This document shows, in pieces, positions 8,614 to 14,780 of a stretch of 50,199 nucleotides of DNA. The first letter of the stretch is position 1. Every line of letters starts with the position of its first letter. A program made the translations under genes and the position numbers. The notes beneath the pieces are model-generated. The model was not told where the DNA came from. It saw only the letters and a program-made list of their open reading frames with translations, and did not search any database. Source of the stretch: an uncultured Bacillota bacterium (GTDB taxonomy: Bacteria; Bacillota_I; Bacilli_A; Erysipelotrichales; Erysipelotrichaceae); the NCBI GenBank assembly GCA_946537295.1, contig CAMNFQ010000003.1, positions 1-50,199 on the forward strand. Reading direction: 5' to 3'.

Positions 8614-9186
8614 ATGGAAGAAATGAGCTTTTTTAAAAGACTATCTGGTCATCTGCATACTATCAACAGACATCGCTATCTGGTGATGAAGATGTGCTTT
8701 AAATGTGGTATGTATTATCAGGGACTGACTCATGATCTGTCAAAATACTCATTTCAGGAATTCTGGCCTTCTGTCAGATATTATCAGGGATACCGTTCTC
8801 CTATAACCAAGGAAAAACTCACCATTGGCTATTCGGAGTGTTGGCTGCATCATAAAGGCCGAAACAAACATCACTATGAATATTGGATCGACAGACATCC
8901 TAAGAGTGAAGAAATGTTTGTGATCAGAATGCCTTTTCGCTATATGCTGGAATCGGTGATCGACCGTATCTCTGCATCTAAAGTCTACAATAAAGATAAA
9001 TATACTGAAAATGAACCATATGAATTTTTTATTAACTCAAGAGATTGTGCCTGTATGAATAAACAGACAGCAGAAGATATTTCCAAGCTCTTACTGTATT
9101 TGAAAGAAAATGGTGAAAAAAAAGCCCTCGCATATTACAAGAGCCTTTATAAGATTCATAAAAATGATCGTGAATTTACTTTGTAG
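8614..9186 (+). CDS. DUF5662-type protein of unknown function
   Basis: A 190-residue soluble protein resembling the DUF5662 family (recognised from memory of motifs, not searched). Conserved-looking polar blocks are HINRHR-like TINRHRYLVM, HDLSKYSFQEF, and the histidine-rich HHKGRNKHHYEYW. The clustering of His, Asp and Glu suggests a metal-binding site, perhaps an HD-like hydrolase, but no catalytic role is established. No signal peptide or membrane segment is seen. An alternative start is the ATG at 8623. The gene is alone, divergent from nusB and tail-to-tail with comEB (11-base overlap). Confidence 0.75.
   Translation: MEEMSFFKRLSGHLHTINRHRYLVMKMCFKCGMYYQGLTHDLSKYSFQEFWPSVRYYQGYRSPITKEKLTIGYSECWLHHKGRNKHHYEYWIDRHPKSEEMFVIRMPFRYMLESVIDRISASKVYNKDKYTENEPYEFFINSRDCACMNKQTAEDISKLLLYLKENGEKKALAYYKSLYKIHKNDREFTL
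9116..9148 (-). terminator. Possible terminator of the comEB operon, inside the opposing gene
   Basis: Read on the minus strand this is an imperfect GC-containing hairpin followed by eight T (plus-strand A run 9116-9123). It lies 28 bases past the comEB stop, within the 3' coding part of the DUF5662 gene. The stem has a mismatch or bulge, so it is only a candidate. Confidence 0.4.
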
Positions 9187-9643
9187 TTTCTAATCCTACT
9201 TTTACCGCGTATGGCAGCTGTACCAGTTCTACACCAGCCTCACGCAGCATTTTCTTTGATGCGATATTGCCTTCAGTTCCATCGTACTTGTCAGATTCGT
9301 ATACTATTTTTTTGATACCTGATTGAATGATTGCTTTGGCACATTCGTTGCAGGGAAACAAAGAAACATATATTGTGCAGCCATTGACACTGCGTGGAGA
9401 ATTCAGGATAGCGTTTAATTCTGCATGTACGACAAAGGCATATTTTGTATCAAGAAAGCCACCTTCCCTTGCCCATGGAAAATCGTTGTCGTTACAGCCT
9501 CTAGGCATGCCATTGTAGCCGATAGAAACGACCTTCTTGTCCTTATCGATGATGCAGGCTCCAACCTGTGTATTTGGATCCTTTGATCTTAATGCTGATA
9601 GATGGGCCATGCCCATGAAATATTCATCCCAAGAAATAACCAT
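9176..9643 (-). CDS. comEB: dCMP deaminase family protein (ComEB-like)
   Basis: A 155-residue zinc-dependent cytidine/deoxycytidylate deaminase-fold protein. dCMP deaminase makes dUMP for thymidylate synthesis. Zinc ligands and the catalytic Glu are H73 and E75 (HAELNA) plus C98 and C101 (PCNEC). The N-terminal DPNTQVGACIID and YNGMPRGCND patterns are those of ComEB/dCMP deaminase rather than tRNA adenosine deaminase. It starts 2 bases after the rhomboid gene and closes the lspA-rluD operon. A role in competence is only inherited from the Bacillus name and is not shown here. Confidence 0.93.
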   Translation of the reverse strand: MVISWDEYFMGMAHLSALRSKDPNTQVGACIIDKDKKVVSIGYNGMPRGCNDNDFPWAREGGFLDTKYAFVVHAELNAILNSPRSVNGCTIYVSLFPCNECAKAIIQSGIKKIVYESDKYDGTEGNIASKKMLREAGVELVQLPYAVKVGLETTK

Positions 9644-9645
9644 GT

Positions 9646-10866
9646 TTATCCTCCATATCTGGCGTATACGCCTGCTAGTTTTTTTAATAAGATTTCACTG
9701 TATTGTTTAAAGCCCAAATCAGCATAGAGCTGTGCTATTTGCATATCTGTTCCCTGATAGAGTGGATTGATCGTCTTGACTGTCAGATATTTAATCACCA
9801 ATACCAGAAGCATCACACCTAACAGATAGATGATCTTTTTGTCCTTTTTGTTCCAATAGTAATAGGAAATCAGAAAACCACATATTCCACCACCTAAATG
9901 TGCTATCCAGGCCGTAGTATCCAGGAAGTTGATAGCCAGATTGATCAGGATCAAAGGCATGATCGAAGTAAAATTGATCATACCTTTTTTGAGCAGATCG
10001 ACAATCAATATAATTATTAATCCATAGAGTACGCCAGAAAAACCAATCATGATGGTATTTTCAGACAGGATCTCCTGAGTTAAGGAAGAAACTATAAGAC
10101 AATATAAAACTATTAAAAAATAATCTTTTTTGCCATAGGATTTTTCAATATGTCTGCCACAAATATACAGTGAGTACATATTTGAGAACAGGTGCAGGAT
10201 ATTGCCATGAAGAAAGCCACAGGTAATAAGTCTGAATAACTGTTTAAGACCCAAAGTAAATGTCTTATAGTCTGCCCCAAGAAATACATATACGGCAGTG
10301 TCAGGATACTTGGCTTTAAGAATCTCGGCAATGATAAACATCAAGATACAGATTCCTATAAGACTATAGGTGATTGCGGATTTTTTTAATATCCGTTTTA
10401 GACTTGGCTTTCTACTGCCGGCTTTTATAATTTTTTCCTGAAGGATTTTGTATTCCTCTTCGGCATTATCTACTTGCTTTATCGAATCATAGATTTCCGG
10501 ATAGATATTATGAAGATCTATGCCATCCGCATAGTTTTCTTCAAGATTAATAAAATCGGACTGTTCGTCTTCTTTGTTGTATGGTTCATTATTTACATGA
10601 ATATCAAGAAAACTGATATCATTCTTACCAGTTAAGGTTTTTAAATAGCGGATATACAAATCAATCACAAATCTATCATTAATATTATTTGTTGCTGGTA
10701 AAGATGTTATTCTGATTATCTGATAGTTTTTATCGTCATCATTAGCAACCCATATTTCGTGCTCATAAGTATCATATTTATAATTGGTAACAATTTGTCT
10801 GAATTCATGTTTCGCAACAAGTTGATCAGCCACCTGCAAAAGTTTAACTTTTTCCTTATAATCCAT
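9646..10866 (-). CDS. Rhomboid family intramembrane serine protease
   Basis: A 406-residue membrane protein. Residues about 1-165 form a soluble N-terminal domain, followed by seven predicted membrane segments. The catalytic Ser is in GFSGVLYG (around residue 275) and the catalytic His in AHLGGGICGFL (around 322). The HGNILHLFSNMYSL segment is the classical rhomboid second-helix motif. The C-terminal tail (QIAQLYADLGFKQYSEIL) looks like one TPR-like repeat. The architecture of N-domain, 7 TM and short TPR resembles YqgP/GluP of Bacillus, which cleaves membrane proteins. Substrate unknown. It overlaps rluD by 11 bases. Confidence 0.9.
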   Translation of the reverse strand: MDYKEKVKLLQVADQLVAKHEFRQIVTNYKYDTYEHEIWVANDDDKNYQIIRITSLPATNNINDRFVIDLYIRYLKTLTGKNDISFLDIHVNNEPYNKEDEQSDFINLEENYADGIDLHNIYPEIYDSIKQVDNAEEEYKILQEKIIKAGSRKPSLKRILKKSAITYSLIGICILMFIIAEILKAKYPDTAVYVFLGADYKTFTLGLKQLFRLITCGFLHGNILHLFSNMYSLYICGRHIEKSYGKKDYFLIVLYCLIVSSLTQEILSENTIMIGFSGVLYGLIIILIVDLLKKGMINFTSIMPLILINLAINFLDTTAWIAHLGGGICGFLISYYYWNKKDKKIIYLLGVMLLVLVIKYLTVKTINPLYQGTDMQIAQLYADLGFKQYSEILLKKLAGVYARYGG

Positions 10867-11773
10867 GATATGCGCCTCCTTTAGCAGTTATATATTCCAA
10901 CATGTATTGGGGCATTGGTGCCGAGAAACTTACACGTTTATTCGTTCTTGGATGAACAAAAGAAAGATAATAAGCATGTAAATACTGTCCGGTTTGATCG
11001 ATGATTTTCTTGTTGTATTTATTATCATTGACGACTGGATGATTAATAAATTTCATATGTACTCTGATCTGATGAGTTCTTCCTGTCTTTAATTCTACAT
11101 CCAGTAAAGTAGAATCATCATATCTTTCTAATACTTTAAATAGTGTTACAGCTTCCTTGGAGTTTTTAGGAGTAACACACATCAGCTGACGGTTTTTAGG
11201 ACTGCGGCCAATTGGTGCATTGATCTCACCTTCGTTGTTTTCAATGATACCACTTACTATTGCGTAATACTTTCGATAGCAAGTCTTATCTTTTAACTGT
11301 TCAGATAATATCTGATGAGCAGCATTATTCTTGGCGCATACCAAAAGACCTGAAGTATCTTTATCAATTCTATGAACGATACCTGGTCTGAATTGTCCGT
11401 TGATATCAGATAAGGAATTGAAATGATACAGTAAGGCATTGACTAAAGTTCCATCATAGTTTCCTACTGCCGGATGAACAACCATATCTTTTGGTTTATT
11501 TATGACGATGACATCATCATCTTCATAGACGATATCTAAAGGAATGTTTTGTGGTTCAATATCCTGAGGTATTTCTTCTTCATAGAAAAAGCTGATCTGA
11601 TCATTAAGCTCAGTCTTGATTTTCTTGTTGGTGCATTCATCATTAAGAAGTACTTCTCCTTCTTCGATCAGTCTTTGAACAGTTGTACGGGAAAGTGAAG
11701 TGTTTTCACTGATAAAAACATCAAGTCTCTTACCGATATTGTTTTCATCGACTTTAAGATTGTACTCTGGCAT
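10856..11773 (-). CDS. rluD: RluD-like large-subunit rRNA pseudouridine synthase
   Basis: A 305-residue RluA-family pseudouridine synthase. An N-terminal S4 RNA-binding domain (about 1-65, with GKRLDVFISE and SRTTVQRLIEEG) is followed by the catalytic domain. The catalytic Asp is D137 in HRIDKDTSGLLV, and the conserved LKTGRTHQIRVHMKF follows. It isomerises uridines, probably in helix 69 of 23S rRNA as RluD does. The start overlaps lspA by 20 bases, reproducing the lspA-rluD(ylyB) pair of Bacillus. Which uridines it modifies cannot be read from sequence. Confidence 0.92.
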   Translation of the reverse strand: MPEYNLKVDENNIGKRLDVFISENTSLSRTTVQRLIEEGEVLLNDECTNKKIKTELNDQISFFYEEEIPQDIEPQNIPLDIVYEDDDVIVINKPKDMVVHPAVGNYDGTLVNALLYHFNSLSDINGQFRPGIVHRIDKDTSGLLVCAKNNAAHQILSEQLKDKTCYRKYYAIVSGIIENNEGEINAPIGRSPKNRQLMCVTPKNSKEAVTLFKVLERYDDSTLLDVELKTGRTHQIRVHMKFINHPVVNDNKYNKKIIDQTGQYLHAYYLSFVHPRTNKRVSFSAPMPQYMLEYITAKGGAYHGL

Positions 11774-12245
11774 TCTTACTCTCCAACAGAACCTTTATGA
11801 TCAGGATAAAACAGCCGATCGTAATATAACAATCCGCAATATTAAATACTGGAAAATCATAGCCGAATATTTTAAAATCCAGGAAATCTATGACATAACC
11901 TAATTTCAGCCTGTCTATCAGATTGCCAATTGCACCGGATATTATCAGAAGATAGGAAATCTTGGAAACAAGATCCTTCTTGTCTGTTTTGATCAGATAG
12001 TAGAATAATACAACGCATGCAACGATCGAGATCAGACTCAAAAATACCGTGGCATTCTGCAGGATAGAAAAACCTGCTCCATAGTTTCTGACATAAGTCA
12101 GATTAAAAAAGTTCCTGATCAGAACAATAACCTGATTAAGTGCTATGTTGTTTACAACAGTGTTTTTGATGATCTGATCTATAACTACAAAGATCAGAAT
12201 AAACAAAATATAAAGAAAATAGATCATAGGTATATTAATAAACAC
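11754..12245 (-). CDS. lspA: Lipoprotein signal peptidase (signal peptidase II)
   Basis: A 163-residue polytopic aspartyl protease with four predicted membrane helices that removes signal peptides from diacylated prolipoproteins. The catalytic Asps are D111 (GNLIDR) and D138 (FNIADCY), and the conserved NYGAGFSI segment is present near residue 54. Its substrates in this window would include the lipoproteins at 20812-21630 and 48163-49035. It follows the TSCPD gene by 12 bases and overlaps rluD at its 3' end, so it sits in a leftward operon. Confidence 0.94.
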   Translation of the reverse strand: MFINIPMIYFLYILFILIFVVIDQIIKNTVVNNIALNQVIVLIRNFFNLTYVRNYGAGFSILQNATVFLSLISIVACVVLFYYLIKTDKKDLVSKISYLLIISGAIGNLIDRLKLGYVIDFLDFKIFGYDFPVFNIADCYITIGCFILIIKVLLESKNARVQS

Positions 12246-12257
12246 GATTCCTCGTGT

Positions 12258-12509
12258 TTAGTTCTCCTTTTTATAGTTGATTAAAGCTTTAGCTATCTGA
12301 TCTGGGCAACTTGTTCCTTTACCTTTACAATCGATTCCTTCAAAGCATCTGATCACATCATCTATATTCATTCCTACCAAGATCGAAGAAATGCCTTTAA
12401 GATTGCCATCACATCCGCCTTCTACCGACAGAGAGCGAATTACATTATTTTCTATATTGAAAGTAAATTTTCTCGAACAGACGCCACTTGGTCTATAGAT
12501 ATATTCCAT
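12258..12509 (-). CDS. TSCPD domain protein (TIGR03905-like), function unknown
   Basis: An 83-residue protein matching my memory of the TIGR03905 family. Its four-block pattern is GVCSRKFTF, SVEGGCDGNLKG, CKGKGTSCPDQIAKAL and conserved Gly/Cys. The TSCPD domain also occurs at the C-terminus of some ribonucleotide reductases, where it may bind metal or nucleic acid. No function is established for the stand-alone form. A proper AGGAGA ribosome site precedes the ATG. It is the first gene of the operon leading to lspA and rluD. Confidence 0.8.
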   Translation of the reverse strand: MEYIYRPSGVCSRKFTFNIENNVIRSLSVEGGCDGNLKGISSILVGMNIDDVIRCFEGIDCKGKGTSCPDQIAKALINYKKEN

Positions 12510-12600
12510 ATTATCTCCTACTTCTTCATTTTATATTAAAATATGTATATTTGCTAGTTTAATACCAGCATATTTGTTAAAATGGTTTGGGGGATTTTTT

Positions 12601-14040
12601 ATGAACAGAATAAGAACTAGATTTGCACCAAGTCCTACCGGTTATATGCATATAGGCAATCTTAGAACTGCCCTTTATGCCTATCTTATTGCTAAGAAGG
12701 ATGATGGTGATTTCATATTGCGTGTTGAAGATACTGATCAGGGCAGACTTGTTGAAGGTGCTGTTGATATTATTTTTGATACGTTAAAGAAATGTGGTCT
12801 TGAACATGATGAAGGTCCTGATGTAGGTGGAAACTATGGACCTTATGTTCAATCAGAAAGAATGAAATCAGGTATCTATGCCAAATATGCTCATATGCTT
12901 GTGGATATGGGTAAGGCTCATATCTGTTTCTGTAAGGAAGAAGATCTGGAGAAACAAAGAGAAGAAGCTGGTGATTCTTTCTATTTTGTTGATCCTTGTA
13001 AGCTTTTAAGTAAGCAAGAAGTTGAAGAAAGAATCAATAAGGGTGAAAGCTATACTATAAGACTTAATGTCGAGCCTGAAGGAACTACTTCTTTTACTGA
13101 TGAAGTTTATGGAACGATCACAGTCGAAAATAAGACTCTTGATGAAATGGTCTTATTAAAATCCGATGGTTTCCCTACCTATAATTTCGCAAATGTCATC
13201 GATGATCATCTGATGGAGATAACTGATGTTGTAAGAGGAAATGAATATCTTTCTTCTACGCCAAAATACAATCTGATCTATGAAGCATTTGGCTGGGATA
13301 TTCCTCGATACATCCATTGTCCTCCTGTTATGAAAGATGAGCATCAGAAGCTTTCTAAAAGAAATGGCGATGCCTCATTCCAGGATCTGCTTGTTAAGGG
13401 ATATCTGCCAGAAGCCATTCTGAATTATATCGCTTTACTTGGCTGGGCTCCTTCTGAAGATCGAGAAGTCTATTCCTTGAAAGAATTATGTCAGGCTTTT
13501 GATGTAAAAAGAATTGGAACAACCGGTGCAATATTCGATATCGATAAACTGACCTGGATGAATGGTGTCTATCTGCGTAATATGGATATTGATAAATACT
13601 ATCAGCTGGTTAAGCCTTATATTACAGAAACTCTTGGTGATAATTTGGATTATAAACTAATCGCAAATGCGATCCATGACAGGATCAATACCCTTTCCGA
13701 GATCAAGGATATGATATTATTCTTCAATAAAACTGATGAATATGATTCAAGCATCTACAACAATAAAAAAGCTAAGACTGATCCTGAACTGGCCAAGATA
13801 ATTCTGCCGGAAGTCAGAAATTGTCTTGCTTCACTTGATGTCTGGAATAACGATACAATCTTTACTGCTTTGGCAGAAAAAGCACAACAGTTATCCTATA
13901 AAAACATTACTATGATGTATCCTATGCAGGTTGCCTTATCTGGCAGAAGCGTTGCTCCAGGAGGTGCTACCGCAATTGCTGAAATACTTGGCAAAAAGGA
14001 AACCCTATCTAGATTGGATGCAGCTATCAGCAGGTTGTAA
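12601..14040 (+). CDS. gltX: Glutamyl-tRNA synthetase
   Basis: A 479-residue class I aminoacyl-tRNA synthetase that charges tRNA-Glu (and, in bacteria lacking GlnRS, tRNA-Gln, for later amidation). The HIGH motif reads HIGN in APSPTGYMHIGN, and KMSKS reads KLSKR in DEHQKLSKRNG. The C-terminal anticodon-binding region ends with the bacterial ALSGRSVAPGG motif. I start at 12601, nine codons inside the longest frame, because GGGGGA lies about 8 bases upstream and the family begins with RTRFAPSPTG. No T-box is visible ahead of it. Its stop lies in the terminator loop. Confidence 0.96.
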   Translation: MNRIRTRFAPSPTGYMHIGNLRTALYAYLIAKKDDGDFILRVEDTDQGRLVEGAVDIIFDTLKKCGLEHDEGPDVGGNYGPYVQSERMKSGIYAKYAHMLVDMGKAHICFCKEEDLEKQREEAGDSFYFVDPCKLLSKQEVEERINKGESYTIRLNVEPEGTTSFTDEVYGTITVENKTLDEMVLLKSDGFPTYNFANVIDDHLMEITDVVRGNEYLSSTPKYNLIYEAFGWDIPRYIHCPPVMKDEHQKLSKRNGDASFQDLLVKGYLPEAILNYIALLGWAPSEDREVYSLKELCQAFDVKRIGTTGAIFDIDKLTWMNGVYLRNMDIDKYYQLVKPYITETLGDNLDYKLIANAIHDRINTLSEIKDMILFFNKTDEYDSSIYNNKKAKTDPELAKIILPEVRNCLASLDVWNNDTIFTALAEKAQQLSYKNITMMYPMQVALSGRSVAPGGATAIAEILGKKETLSRLDAAISRL

Positions 14041-14053
14041 GACCTGCTTTTTT
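14029..14053 (+). terminator. Terminator of gltX with the stop codon in its loop
   Basis: A 7-bp AGCAGGT/ACCTGCT stem (14029-14035 with 14042-14048) followed by a T run. The gltX TAA at 14038-14040 sits in the 6-base loop. Confidence 0.85.
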
Positions 14054-14091
14054 ATTGCCTGTTATGGGCTGATTAATGTCAGGTATTAAGG

Positions 14092-14097
14092 TATAAT
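14092..14097 (+). promoter_or_regulatory. -10 box of the hypB operon
   Basis: TATAAT ends 7 bases before the hypB ATG at 14105, with no Shine-Dalgarno between and no strong -35. This suggests leaderless transcription of hypB (inference). Confidence 0.55.
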
Positions 14098-14104
14098 AAT
14101 AGCT

Positions 14105-14779
14105 ATGGATACTGTAAGAATAATTGAAGTAAAACAGTCTGTATTTGCTTCTAATGACAAAAGAGCCAATGAATTAAGACAGGAGTTAAAAGAAAAGAAG
14201 ATCTTCTTGCTTAATGTTATGTCTTCACCAGGTTCAGGTAAGACAACCACATTAACAGGAATAATCAACGAATTAAAAAATGAATTCAGAATTGGTGTCA
14301 TGGAAGCTGATATAGATTCAGATGTTGATGCCAGAACCGTCAGTAAGAATACGGGTGTAGAAGCTATTCAGCTTCATACTGGCGGTATGTGTCATCTTGA
14401 TGCTGATATGACCAGACAAGGAATTGAAGCTCTCAAGGATAATGATAAATATGATCTCATTATTCTGGAGAATGTTGGAAATCTGGTCTGTCCGGCTGAA
14501 TTTGATACAGGTGCTGTCAAGAACATGTGCATCCTTTCTGTTCCAGAAGGAGATGATAAGCCACTTAAATACCCTCTTATGTTTGAGGTATCAAATTTTG
14601 TGCTGATTAATAAGATCGATGTAATAGATTATTTTGATTTTGATCTTGAAAAATGTAAGGAAAATATCAGATATCGTAATCCAAAAGCGGATATTTTTGA
14701 GATATGTGCCAAGAATGGAAAAGGTATCAAGGAAGTAGCTGACTATATCAGACAGCAGATATACGATTGGAGAAGATAG
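14105..14779 (+). CDS. hypB: Nickel-insertion GTPase HypB
   Basis: A 224-residue SIMIBI-class GTPase that works with HypA to deliver nickel, classically to [NiFe]-hydrogenase. The P-loop is SSPGSGKTT. Switch and metal elements are EADIDSDVDA, the TGGMCHLDADM motif with the Cys/His nickel site of the dimer interface, ENVGNLVCPAEFD, and the guanine motif NKID. It lacks the histidine-rich nickel-storage N-terminus and the CxxGCxC motif of E. coli HypB. It is followed one base later by the oxidoreductase and then hypA, but no hydrogenase or hypCDEF genes are in the window. The ATG lacks a Shine-Dalgarno. Confidence 0.93.
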   Translation: MDTVRIIEVKQSVFASNDKRANELRQELKEKKIFLLNVMSSPGSGKTTTLTGIINELKNEFRIGVMEADIDSDVDARTVSKNTGVEAIQLHTGGMCHLDADMTRQGIEALKDNDKYDLIILENVGNLVCPAEFDTGAVKNMCILSVPEGDDKPLKYPLMFEVSNFVLINKIDVIDYFDFDLEKCKENIRYRNPKADIFEICAKNGKGIKEVADYIRQQIYDWRR

Positions 14780-14780
14780 A

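Noticed and set aside
12510-12600. T-box riboswitch before gltX
   Set aside because: Only about 90 bases separate gltX from the divergent gene. No specifier hairpin, T-box sequence or terminator is present.
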